A DNA stretch of 7,299 bases from Actinomycetes bacterium (GCA_024640745.1 JAHEEL010000075.1:1-7299); one strand, 5' to 3'; shown: positions 1 to 6,621, counted from the stretch's first letter. The notes: generated by a model from the sequence alone, not told the origin. Numbers and translations are program-made.

Positions 1-798
1 TTCCGCGGGACCGTCCGCTCCAACCTACGGCTTGGCCTCGACGTGAAGCAGGTGGCGGCCGCTGAGGCACTCGCCGCCGACCTCGGCGTTGCCGATCGCC
101 TCGATGGATCCGCTCGCTCGCTTTCGGGTGGCGAGCGAATGCGGATCGCCCTTGCTCGGACGCTGGTGTCGGATGCCGGGATCGTCCTGCTCGATGAACC
201 GCTTGCACCGCTCGACCTGCGTGATCGAGAACGAACTGCGGGAACCATCGCCGGCGCCTTGCACGGCCGCTCGGCGGTGATCGTGAGCCACGATCATGCT
301 TCGGCGGCCATCCTCGGCGACACCCTCGCCGTCATGGTCGACGGGCGGATCCGGCAACGCGGGCCGACCGCCGAGGTGTTCACCTCGCCCAGCGACGACA
401 TCGTGGCCGACGTTGTGGGGGTATCCAACATGCTCGTCGGCACCGTCGTCGCCGGTGACGAAACGGTATCGCAGGTTGCATGGCTCGATCACACCATCGT
501 GGCGGCCGGTCCGCATCCCGTCGGTGAGCGGGTCAAGGTGCTCTTCGGCGGCGAGGCCGTGGCCGTGCACCGCGAGCGGCCCGACGGCGGATCGCCGCGG
601 AATGTCTTTCGCGGCACGATCACCGATGTCAGGACGGTCGGGCGCCTCCTCGAGGTCGTGGTCGACTGTGGGGCCCCGATCGCCGCGCTGATCACTCCGG
701 GATCGTTCGACGCGCTCGAACTCTCTCCGGGATCAATCGTCTTTGTCAGCGTGAAGGCGCTGGCGATGACGACCGTCTCGTCCGGGGAGGTTCCGTGA
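1..798 (+). CDS. Tungstate/molybdate-type ABC transporter ATP-binding protein, 5'-partial
   Basis: ATPase subunit that would power oxyanion import at the inner face of the membrane. The reading frame is open from base 1, so the Walker A motif and most of the Q-loop region lie upstream; 265 residues are visible. In order: the ABC signature LSGGE (121-135), Walker B IVLLDEPLAPLD (181-216) and the H-loop histidine in VIVSHDH (codon 289-291). From about 430 a C-terminal domain follows; its last third (about 590-780, starting SPRNVFRGTI and ending SVKALAM) resembles the Mop/TOBE oxyanion-binding domain of ModC. The ATG at 43 is internal to the ABC fold and is not the start. The stop overlaps the tupA start (GTGA), implying one operon and pointing to tungstate or molybdate as substrate. 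ATPase identity is certain; substrate is inferred from the Mop-like domain and the neighbour. The permease gene is not in the window. Confidence 0.9.
   Translation, partial: FRGTVRSNLRLGLDVKQVAAAEALAADLGVADRLDGSARSLSGGERMRIALARTLVSDAGIVLLDEPLAPLDLRDRERTAGTIAGALHGRSAVIVSHDHASAAILGDTLAVMVDGRIRQRGPTAEVFTSPSDDIVADVVGVSNMLVGTVVAGDETVSQVAWLDHTIVAAGPHPVGERVKVLFGGEAVAVHRERPDGGSPRNVFRGTITDVRTVGRLLEVVVDCGAPIAALITPGSFDALELSPGSIVFVSVKALAMTTVSSGEVP
784..790 (+). promoter_or_regulatory. Shine-Dalgarno of tupA
   Basis: GGGGAGG lies 4 nt before the GTG at 795 and inside the end of the ATPase gene. It decides the GTG start of tupA. It is the clearest ribosome-binding site in the window; most of the other genes lack one. 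Confidence 0.7.
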
Positions 799-1583
799 GA
801 CGCGTCGGAGCCATCCTCGGCATCGTTGCGATCGCCGCAGGATGCGGTGCGACTTCCGAGCGCGTCGTGGTTGCCGCCGGCACCACCGTCGTCGACTCGG
901 GGTACATCGAGGCATTGATCGACGAGTATCCCGGAGATGGAGACTTCTCGGTCGTTGCGGCATCGAGCAGGGAGGGCTTCGCCCTTGGCGAGGGCGGCGC
1001 CGCCGGGGTCCTGTTCACGCACCTCGCCGAAGTCGAGGACGCCTACCTCGAGGATCACCCCGAGTGGCTGCAGGCTCCGGTCTTCACGAGCCGATTCCTC
1101 GTCGTTGGTCCGCCGGCCCAAGCCGTCGTAGTGTCGGGGAGCGACGTGGTCGACGCCTTTGCGTCGATTGCCGGGGCGAGCGCACCGTTCGTCTCGCGCA
1201 GTGACGGCTCCGGGACGGCGGCGCGTGAACGCTCGATCTGGGATCTCGTCGGCATCGATCCTGCAGGAGCGGCGTGGTACATCGAGACCGGGCAGGGCAT
1301 GGGCTTCACGCTCCAGGTGACCGACCAGCGCGACGCGTTCACGCTCGTCGAGGGAGGCTCCTTCTTCGCCGAAGCGAGCGTCCTCGGTCTCGAGGAGGTC
1401 CCGGTCACCTCGACGCCGCCCAGCCTGCTCGACAACCCCTATCGCATGACGGTGGTCGACCCTTCCGACGGTTCTGCAGCCGTGGACCTGTTCGAGTGGA
1501 TGACCTCCGGCGATGGTCGCGCGGCGATGATCCGGGTCAACGAGGCGCTCTATGGCCGGGTCGTGTACGAGCCGGCTTCCTGA
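795..1583 (+). CDS. tupA: Tungstate-binding periplasmic/lipoprotein component, TupA type
   Basis: Extracytoplasmic solute-binding protein that would capture tungstate (perhaps molybdate) and deliver it to an ABC permease. It is 262 residues with a GTG start backed by GGGGAGG. Residues 1-16 form a short basic-hydrophobic signal ending at Cys17 (IAAGC). This fits a lipoprotein, although Ala at -3 is a weak lipobox. TupA-family hallmarks appear in order: GTTVVDSGYI (29-38, the family's TT..DSG oxyanion loop), LGEGGAAGVLFTH (64-76), FVSRSDGSGT (132-141), WYIETGQGMG (161-170), and NPYRMTVVDP (214-223). The C-terminal FEWMTSGDGRAAM matches the family's final helix. The 4-base overlap with the ATPase indicates translational coupling. 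Family assignment rests on remembered motifs and is strong; tungstate over molybdate is the usual specificity of this family, not something the sequence proves. Confidence 0.88.
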   Translation: MRRVGAILGIVAIAAGCGATSERVVVAAGTTVVDSGYIEALIDEYPGDGDFSVVAASSREGFALGEGGAAGVLFTHLAEVEDAYLEDHPEWLQAPVFTSRFLVVGPPAQAVVVSGSDVVDAFASIAGASAPFVSRSDGSGTAARERSIWDLVGIDPAGAAWYIETGQGMGFTLQVTDQRDAFTLVEGGSFFAEASVLGLEEVPVTSTPPSLLDNPYRMTVVDPSDGSAAVDLFEWMTSGDGRAAMIRVNEALYGRVVYEPAS

Positions 1584-1595
1584 ACCGCCGGGTCG

Positions 1596-2045
1596 CTACA
1601 GGACCCAGTACACCAGCCATCCCGCAGCGAGCCCGTAGAGGCCGGCGATGACATCATCCATCGTGATCCCGATGGCTCCCGGGAGCGACTCCGCCGGTGC
1701 AACGCCGGGAAGGACCTTGAAGATGTCGCCGAGACGGGCCACGACGACTGCAACGAGCCAGGGCCATCCGGTGAGCCCTATGGCGGCAACCAGTGTGCCT
1801 GCGATCTCATCGATCACCACCCAGCCGGGGTCGGCATGATCATCCGCGAACGGCGCCGACGACCAGAGCGACAGGCCGAAGGCGATCGCGAAGGCGATCG
1901 CTCCAACCCACCACGGATAGCGCCACAGGAGCAGAGAGATCATGGCGGCGAGGACCGCACCGAACGTCCCCGCACCGTTGTCGGAGCCCCAGATGCGGCG
2001 CGGGATGAACCCGACGGAGAGCCCTGATGCGATGAACCGATGCAC
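1596..2045 (-). CDS. pgpA: Phosphatidylglycerophosphatase A family protein
   Basis: Membrane enzyme expected to remove the phosphate from phosphatidylglycerol phosphate, giving phosphatidylglycerol for the membrane and for cardiolipin. It has 149 residues, close to the family length, with several hydrophobic spans (about 27-60, 76-104, 132-149). Family blocks seen: GAGTFGAV (24-31; family PGTxGS), the acidic block VVIDEIAGT (77-84, with D79 and E80), ARLGDIFKVLPG (103-114; family FRxFDxxKPxPI) and GITMDDVIAG (126-135). Departures from the classical form are Gly for Pro in the first block and Gly-Asp for Phe-Asp in the third; the acidic residues are kept. The start is GTG at 2045 with no Shine-Dalgarno but a -10-like TAGTCT six bases upstream, so the transcript may be leaderless. 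The gene is convergent with tupA, only 12 bases from its stop, with no strong terminator between. Confidence 0.82.
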   Translation of the reverse strand: MHRFIASGLSVGFIPRRIWGSDNGAGTFGAVLAAMISLLLWRYPWWVGAIAFAIAFGLSLWSSAPFADDHADPGWVVIDEIAGTLVAAIGLTGWPWLVAVVVARLGDIFKVLPGVAPAESLPGAIGITMDDVIAGLYGLAAGWLVYWVL

Positions 2046-2051
2046 GCGGGA

Positions 2052-2057
2052 AGACTA
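2052..2057 (-). promoter_or_regulatory. -10-like element for pgpA (leaderless start)
   Basis: On the minus strand TAGTCT (TANNNT) ends exactly six bases before the GTG start. That places the transcription start at or next to the start codon. No convincing -35 hexamer is present; the expected place falls inside the heptad repeats. Inference from spacing only. Confidence 0.35.
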
Positions 2058-2070
2058 GAACAGCGCCAGG

Positions 2071-2135
2071 CACGAGACACGAGACGCTCGACACGAGACC
2101 GTCTGGTGTCTGGTGTCTAGCGTCTTCGGTCTGCG
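2071..2135. repeat. Inverted pair of 7-bp tandem repeats forming a long hairpin
   Basis: The left part carries CACGAGAC at 2071, 2078 and 2092, with a diverged unit (CGCTCGAC) at 2085, all in exact 7-base phase. The right part carries GTCT at 2101, 2108, 2115, 2122 and 2129, also in exact 7-base phase, with units such as GTCTGGT and GTCTAGC. The two parts are inverted copies: 2082-2099 pairs with 2108-2125 at 16 of 18 positions, around an 8-base loop (2100-2107). It lies in the divergent pgpA/mtnN promoter region, upstream of both predicted transcription starts, so it probably acts as DNA (operator, or inert dispersed repeat) rather than as a transcribed leader. Confidence 0.8.
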
Positions 2136-2140
2136 ACACT
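2135..2140 (+). promoter_or_regulatory. Weak -10-like element for mtnN
   Basis: GACACT matches TANNNT only at the conserved A and final T. It sits six bases before the ATG, the same spacing as in front of pgpA and ilvE. No Shine-Dalgarno precedes this gene. Low-confidence leaderless-promoter call. Confidence 0.2.
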
Positions 2141-2146
2141 CGTCCC

Positions 2147-2887
2147 ATGCCTGGTCCCGCACTGGTCCTGAGCGCACTCGGCGGGGAGATCGCGTCGCTG
2201 CGCGAGTTGCTCGTCGATGCCGTCGCCGTCGATGTGCGCGGAGAGCGCTTCGAGCGCGGGTCGATCGACGGGCGGCCGGTGATTCTCGGGATCGTCGGGG
2301 TCGGGAAGGTCAATGCAGCGATGGCGGCCACCCTGGCCATCGACCACTTCGATCCGGACCTCGTGATCTTCACCGGTGTTGCCGGGGCGGTCGACTCCGC
2401 GCTCGAGATCGGAGATGTCGTCGTCGCCGAGTGGGTTGTCCAGCACGATGCCGGAGTGGTCGACGGAGGAGGTTTCCACGTCTACCAGGCGGGCCATGTG
2501 CCGTTCTTCAATCCAACCGACCGTCTCGGACACCGCCCGTCACCCGATCTCCTCGCACATGTACGGTCGGTTGTCGCAAGCACCGACCTCGCTCCTGTGC
2601 TCGGCAGAATCCCCCGCCTGTTGATCGGGGCCGTGGCGACCGGAGATCGCTTCATTCAGTCCGATGAGGAGCGCCGCAGGCTGCACGACTCGCTCGGCGT
2701 TCATGTGGTGGAGATGGAAGGGGCCGCCGTCGCCCAGATTGCCGAGCACCTCGGGGTGGACCACATTGTGGTTCGAGCCGTTTCCGATCTCGCCGGAGCC
2801 GATTCTCCGCTCGACTTCGACCGCTTCCTCGTCGAGGTGTCGGTCAACTCGTCCCGCGTGGTGCGAAGACTGCTCGGAGCGGGCTGA
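2147..2887 (+). CDS. mtnN: 5'-methylthioadenosine/S-adenosylhomocysteine nucleosidase
   Basis: Cytoplasmic N-glycosidase expected to release adenine from methylthioadenosine and S-adenosylhomocysteine, by-products of polyamine synthesis and methylation; it feeds methionine salvage. It has 246 residues, near the usual 230-250. By remembered alignment with the E. coli enzyme: Glu14 in SALGGEIASL corresponds to its Glu12; GVGKVNAAM (phosphorylase-fold loop) follows near residue 50; FTGVAGAV is the GxAG loop; GDRFI is the active-site Phe region; VEMEGAA (188-194) holds the ribose-binding Met-Glu; and Asp214 in AVSDLAG is the catalytic Asp. The family GAMEEE start is GG-E here, so only the last Glu remains. 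The ATG at 2147 leaves the first strand at the proper distance. Other nucleosidases of this fold, such as futalosine hydrolase (MqnB) in menaquinone synthesis, are the main alternative. Confidence 0.82.
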   Translation: MPGPALVLSALGGEIASLRELLVDAVAVDVRGERFERGSIDGRPVILGIVGVGKVNAAMAATLAIDHFDPDLVIFTGVAGAVDSALEIGDVVVAEWVVQHDAGVVDGGGFHVYQAGHVPFFNPTDRLGHRPSPDLLAHVRSVVASTDLAPVLGRIPRLLIGAVATGDRFIQSDEERRRLHDSLGVHVVEMEGAAVAQIAEHLGVDHIVVRAVSDLAGADSPLDFDRFLVEVSVNSSRVVRRLLGAG

Positions 2888-2929
2888 GACCCACGACCGG
2901 TGTGTGCTGTCCGCATCGTCGATCTGTGG

Positions 2930-2935
2930 CAGAAT
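2930..2935 (+). promoter_or_regulatory. -10-like element for ilvE (leaderless start)
   Basis: CAGAAT shares four of six bases with TATAAT and ends six bases before the ATG at 2942, so transcription would begin at the start codon. No clear -35 is seen. The GGTGG directly before the ATG is too close to serve as a Shine-Dalgarno. Confidence 0.35.
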
Positions 2936-2941
2936 CGGTGG

Positions 2942-3856
2942 ATGCAGCCCACCAAGCACATCTGGATGGACGGATCGCTCATCGACTGGGACGACGCCAC
3001 GGTTCACGTCCTCGCCCACGGACTCCACTACGGCACCGGCGCGTTCGAAGGAATCCGCGCCTACGAGACCGAATCCGGGACTGCCGTATTCCGGCTGACC
3101 GAGCACATCGAGCGACTCCAACGATCGTGCAAGGCGCTCATGGTGCCGGTCGACTGGAAGGTCGCCGATCTGGTCGCCGCGTCGAAGGAGTTGTTGTCGC
3201 TCAATGAACTGACTTCCGGGTACATCCGCCCGATCGTCTTCTACGGGACCGGATCGATGGGGCTCAACCCTGCAGGGGCGACCGTCCACACCATCATCGC
3301 CACATGGGAATGGGGTGCTTATCTCGGTGAGGAGGGTGTTGCAAACGGGATTCGTGTCAAGGTCTCGTCCTGGCGCCGGATCGGCCAGGACGCGTTGATG
3401 CCGAATGCAAAGCTGACTGGCGGCTACATCAACTCGGTCCTGGCCAAGCAGGAAGCGCTTCGCGCCGGGTACGACGAGGCACTGATGCTGAACGCAGAGG
3501 GATTCGTCGCCGAGGGAAGCGGCGAGAACCTGTTTGTCGTGCGCGACGGCGTCGTGCGCACGCCGCCGATCACCGCCGGCGTGCTCGATGGGATCACCCG
3601 CGAGTCCGTGATGACGCTGCTTCGCGACGACGGCTACGAGGTCATCGAGACGGAGATTGCCCGAACGGATCTGTACTACGCCGACGAACTGTTCTTCAGC
3701 GGCACCGCGGCCGAGGTGACGCCAATTCGCGAGGTCGATGACCGGCCGGTCGGCGACGGCCATCCCGGCCCGGTCACGAAACGCGCGCAGCAAATGTTCA
3801 TGGACAGCGTGACCGGCAAGAACGAGCGTCATGCCGACTGGCTCGAATACGTCTGA
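2942..3856 (+). CDS. ilvE: Branched-chain-amino-acid aminotransferase
   Basis: PLP enzyme of fold type IV that transfers the amino group between glutamate and the 2-oxo acids of leucine, isoleucine and valine, in the cytoplasm. It has 304 residues, the usual bacterial length. The N-terminus IWMDGSLIDW is typical and fixes the ATG at 2942; a longer frame from GTG at 2900 adds 14 residues without family character. Motifs: HYGTGAFEGIRAY (29-41), SSWRR (142-146), Lys157 in MPNAKLTGG as the Schiff-base lysine, EGSGENLF (191-198), and SGTAAEVTPI (253-262), which binds the PLP phosphate and substrate. This set favours IlvE over D-amino-acid transaminase or aminodeoxychorismate lyase. The gene follows mtnN by 54 bases and probably has its own promoter. 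A role in the last step of methionine salvage (transamination of ketomethylthiobutyrate) is possible but only suggested by the neighbour. Confidence 0.93.
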   Translation: MQPTKHIWMDGSLIDWDDATVHVLAHGLHYGTGAFEGIRAYETESGTAVFRLTEHIERLQRSCKALMVPVDWKVADLVAASKELLSLNELTSGYIRPIVFYGTGSMGLNPAGATVHTIIATWEWGAYLGEEGVANGIRVKVSSWRRIGQDALMPNAKLTGGYINSVLAKQEALRAGYDEALMLNAEGFVAEGSGENLFVVRDGVVRTPPITAGVLDGITRESVMTLLRDDGYEVIETEIARTDLYYADELFFSGTAAEVTPIREVDDRPVGDGHPGPVTKRAQQMFMDSVTGKNERHADWLEYV

Positions 3857-3900
3857 CCCACCGCCTTCTACCATGCAGGCGAACCCAACCGAGTGGACTC

Positions 3901-4398
3901 ATGGCACAACAGCCGAACATCGAACTCCGTAGCTCCGACCTCCCGCGAGACGAAGGGCGTCCGAATCCTGAGCGCCGCTGGGTCCCCGATCGTCCCGGAG
4001 AGTTCTCCGGTAGCGGCGTGCCATGGGGCGGTGCGTTCGGTATGCCTGGGCCGGACGCCGGCTACGCCCTGAAGCTCACCGCCGACCGCGACCTCGTTCT
4101 GGCCGATCACGAACACCGTGCCGATGCGAACGCCGCCGTCGCGGCGGTTGCCGCGGCGCGGGCATCGCTGTCCCGGCGCGGACCGACGAAACCGGATGTC
4201 GACACTGCGATCGTCATCCTCGGCTACGACCGGGAGAGCGAATTCGGGTCGATCCGGGCCGCGGCGATCGCCGGCTCCTCCCATCATCCGCAACGGATCC
4301 GCCGCCTGGTCGCCGGCATTCCGGTCGACGTCATCGAGGACAATGCCGGGGCCCTGGCCAAGCGGGCTGCCGCCGGCGAGTCGCTCATCGAGTTCTGA
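3901..4398 (+). CDS. Hypothetical protein, 165 residues, no recognised family
   Basis: I do not recognise this protein. It has no signal peptide, membrane span or cysteine. The N-terminal 35 residues are polar and charged, probably disordered. A Gly/Pro-rich block follows (PWGGAFGMPGPDAGYAL, 41-57), then an Ala-rich helix (72-92), a hydrophobic strand (DTAIVILGYD, 101-110) and a basic helix ending in IPVDVIEDNAGALAKRA (140-156). The aromatic-Gly block next to an Asp/His-rich stretch (ADRDLVLADHEHRAD, 61-75) looks conserved rather than random. The ATG at 3901 has only a weak upstream GAGTGG; a TACCAT (3869-3874) could be a -10. It is 44 bases after ilvE and 13 before the FAH gene, and appears to be the first gene of the FAH-gltX-VOC operon. 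Codon use matches the neighbours and the frame is intact, so it is very likely a real gene. Confidence 0.75.
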   Translation: MAQQPNIELRSSDLPRDEGRPNPERRWVPDRPGEFSGSGVPWGGAFGMPGPDAGYALKLTADRDLVLADHEHRADANAAVAAVAAARASLSRRGPTKPDVDTAIVILGYDRESEFGSIRAAAIAGSSHHPQRIRRLVAGIPVDVIEDNAGALAKRAAAGESLIEF

Positions 4399-4411
4399 AA
4401 CGGGGCACGAC

Positions 4412-5176
4412 ATGAAGATCGTCAGGGTCGATACGGACGTCGACGACATCACGTACGGCGCCGTCGAACCGGAGGGAATTCGCATCTACCGCGGCACACC
4501 GTTCGTCGCCTGGGAGCCAACGGAGACCGTCGTCGATTGGGAGCATGCCCGATTGCTGTCACCCGTTATTCCCACCAAGATCGTTGCCGTCGGCAAGAAC
4601 TATGCAGAGCATGCGGCCGAGATGGGAGGCGACGTGCCCGACTCTCCCGTCCTCTTCATGAAGCCACCCACATCGGTGATCGGCCCGCTTCAGCCGATCC
4701 GTATTCCCGACCAGGCAGCGGTCGTCCACCACGAGGCAGAGCTCGCGGTCGTGATCGGAAACGTGACGCGGAATGTCGCCATCGAAGATGTGGGACCGCA
4801 CATTCTCGGGTACACGGCGGCAAACGACGTGACGGCGAGGGATTTGCAGCGCGCCGACGGGCAATGGACTCGTGCGAAAGGGTTCGACTCATTCTGTCCG
4901 CTCGGTCCGGCGATCGACACCGACCTCGATCCTCTCGAAGGTCTGTCCGTGATCGCCCGTGTCAATGGTGAAACGCGCCAGTCGGGCTCGACGGCCGATC
5001 TCGTGTTCGGTGTCGGGGAGCTGGTCTCGTTCATCTCGTCGATCATGACGCTGCTTCCCGGTGATGTGGTCCTCACGGGAACACCGTCGGGTGTCGGGCC
5101 AATCGTCCCAGGAGATCGCGTCGAGGTAGAGATCGAGGGCGTCGGCGTTCTCGTGAATCCGGTCATCTCCGCATGA
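4412..5176 (+). CDS. Fumarylacetoacetate hydrolase (FAH) family protein, FAHD1-like
   Basis: Metal-dependent C-C hydrolase/decarboxylase/isomerase of small 2-oxo acids. The family includes acylpyruvase and oxaloacetate decarboxylase (FAHD1), HpcE-type isomerases and related enzymes, and the sequence does not fix the substrate. It is 254 residues; ATG at 4412 was chosen because VAVGKNYAEHAAEMG then falls at 58-72, as in single-domain members preceded by a short N-terminal segment. The frame is open further upstream but there overlaps the preceding gene and has no family character. Seen: the His67-x-x-Glu70 pair equivalent to the catalytic dyad of FAHD1; metal ligands Glu108 and Glu110 (HHEAELAVVIG) and Asp139 (ANDVTARD); Lys156 in WTRAKGFDSFCPLGP; and the C-terminal LPGDVVLTGTPSGVGP (215-230). 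All key residues are intact. A weak GGGG lies 6 bases before the start. The stop overlaps gltX by ATGA. Confidence 0.88.
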   Translation: MKIVRVDTDVDDITYGAVEPEGIRIYRGTPFVAWEPTETVVDWEHARLLSPVIPTKIVAVGKNYAEHAAEMGGDVPDSPVLFMKPPTSVIGPLQPIRIPDQAAVVHHEAELAVVIGNVTRNVAIEDVGPHILGYTAANDVTARDLQRADGQWTRAKGFDSFCPLGPAIDTDLDPLEGLSVIARVNGETRQSGSTADLVFGVGELVSFISSIMTLLPGDVVLTGTPSGVGPIVPGDRVEVEIEGVGVLVNPVISA

Positions 5177-6621
5177 CGCCGAGAGTTCGGTTCGCTCCTT
5201 CGCCGACCGGATTCCTGCACGTCGGCGGAGCCCGCACGGCGTTGTACAACTGGCTCTTCGCACGCTCCTCGGGTGGCACGATGATTCTGCGATCCGACGA
5301 CACGGACGAGGAGCGGAGCACACCGGAGTACGCCGCGGACATCCTGGATTCGATGCGGTGGCTGGGTCTCGACTGGGATGAGGGGATCGATACCGGCGGG
5401 CCACACGGCGACTATCGCCAATCCGCGCGGCTCGAGCGCTACCGGGCGGTGGCCGACCGTCTCGTCGAAGCCGGTGGCGCCTACTATTCGTTCGCGACGC
5501 CGGAGCAGCTCGATGCGTTCCGCGACGAAGCCAGGGCCGCGGGCACGGCACCGTCGTACGACGGACGGTTCGACGTCGATCAGGCCGATGCCGTGAAGCG
5601 GATCGCGGCAGGGGAGCGACCGACCATCCGATTCCAGGTCCCCCGGCCGGGTCGGACCACCTTCGAAGACATCGTCCGCGGCGAGGTGTCATTCGACCAC
5701 AGCCAGGTCGACGACTTCGTGATCCTGCGCTCCGACCGCACGCCGACCTACCACCTCGCCTCGACCGTCGACGACGTGGACTTCGGCATCACCCACGTCG
5801 TTCGGGGCGAGGACCTCCTCTCCTCGACGCCGAAACACATTCTGCTCACCGAGGCCATGGGCGCCGACCCGGCGCGCTATGCCCACCTCTCATTGCTCAT
5901 GGGCCCGGACGGGAAGAAGCTCTCGAAGCGACACGGTCACACCGCAATCAGCGCCTATCGGGATGCCGGCTACCTGCCCGAGGCGCTGGTCAACTATCTG
6001 GCGCTGCTTGGGTGGAATCCCGGTGAGGACGCCACGGTGCTTCCGCTGAACGAGATGGTCGACCGATTCGACCTGACCGCGGTGTCGAAGAACCCCGCCA
6101 TCTTCGACACGGACAAGCTCGAGTGGATGAACGGCGTGTACATCAGAGAGATGGATCCCGCCGAATTCGTGAACCAGATCATCGCATCGATCGAGGCCGA
6201 TCTGGCACGCCCGCTGACCGACGGCGACCGAGCTCGGCTCGTCGCGATGGCGCCACACGTCCAGGAGCGGACGAAACTCCTCACCGAGATCGGTGACCAG
6301 GTGGCCTTCTTGCTCGTCGACGAGGTCGAGTTCGACGAGGCGTCGTGGGCCAAGGTCATGACGAAGCCGGGTGTCGCCGACATCCTCGACGCGGCCGGCG
6401 AGCGCCTTGCAGCGATCGACGACTGGGACGTCCGCTCGATCGAAGAAACGCTGCGCGGCATGATCGCCGATCTCGAGATCGGCGCTGGAAAGGGATTTCA
6501 GCCGATCCGCGTCGCTGTCTCGGGATCCACCGTGAGCCCACCGCTCTTCGAATCGCTCGAAGCCCTCGGGCGCGAAACGACCCTCGAGCGGGTGCGTCGA
6601 GCGCGTTCCCTGGTCGGATGA
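5173..6621 (+). CDS. gltX: Glutamyl-tRNA synthetase, probably non-discriminating
   Basis: Class I synthetase that attaches glutamate to tRNA-Glu and, if non-discriminating, also to tRNA-Gln for later amidation by GatCAB. It has 482 residues, typical for bacteria. The start VRFAPSPTGFLHVGGARTA holds the HIGH-type HVGG (16-19); RGEDLLSSTP is at 211-220; the KMSKS-type KKLSKRHG is at 248-255; the helical anticodon-binding part runs from about 320 to the end and finishes PPLFESLEALGRETTLERV. The CxC zinc motif of proteobacterial enzymes is absent and I see no cysteine. Oddity: the RIEDTD motif reads RSDDTD (40-45), putting Asp42 where the substrate-binding Glu normally sits. The ATG overlaps the FAH stop, and the gene's own stop overlaps the VOC start, so it is mid-operon. 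Non-discrimination is inferred from lineage, not from residues I could align. Confidence 0.95.
   Translation: MTPRVRFAPSPTGFLHVGGARTALYNWLFARSSGGTMILRSDDTDEERSTPEYAADILDSMRWLGLDWDEGIDTGGPHGDYRQSARLERYRAVADRLVEAGGAYYSFATPEQLDAFRDEARAAGTAPSYDGRFDVDQADAVKRIAAGERPTIRFQVPRPGRTTFEDIVRGEVSFDHSQVDDFVILRSDRTPTYHLASTVDDVDFGITHVVRGEDLLSSTPKHILLTEAMGADPARYAHLSLLMGPDGKKLSKRHGHTAISAYRDAGYLPEALVNYLALLGWNPGEDATVLPLNEMVDRFDLTAVSKNPAIFDTDKLEWMNGVYIREMDPAEFVNQIIASIEADLARPLTDGDRARLVAMAPHVQERTKLLTEIGDQVAFLLVDEVEFDEASWAKVMTKPGVADILDAAGERLAAIDDWDVRSIEETLRGMIADLEIGAGKGFQPIRVAVSGSTVSPPLFESLEALGRETTLERVRRARSLVG

Noticed and set aside
1590..1606. GGGTC/GACCC hairpin between convergent tupA and pgpA as a bidirectional terminator
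   Set aside because: Only a 5-bp stem with a 7-base loop, no T-run on either side, and it overlaps the end of pgpA; too weak to call.
2071..2135. CRISPR array
   Set aside because: Units are only 7 bases long, contiguous, without spacers and inverted halfway; no cas gene is nearby.
2900..2941. Upstream GTG start extending IlvE by 14 residues
   Set aside because: The extension has no counterpart in the family, and the ATG at 2942 gives the standard IWMDG N-terminus with a -10-like element correctly placed for it.
2540..3874. A 444-residue open frame on the minus strand across mtnN and ilvE
   Set aside because: It lies antisense to two genes with clear family motifs; its composition (His/Asp/Val/Gly-rich) is what high-GC antisense frames give, and it shows no recognisable domain.
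4118..4411. N-terminal extension of the FAH protein by 98 residues
   Set aside because: It overlaps most of the second half of the upstream gene, is Arg/Pro/Ser-rich, and the single-domain family begins near the ATG at 4412.
4889..5692. Long minus-strand open frame, very Arg-rich, across FAH and gltX
   Set aside because: Arg/Pro/Ser-rich translation is typical of off-frame GC-rich DNA, and both sense genes are certain.
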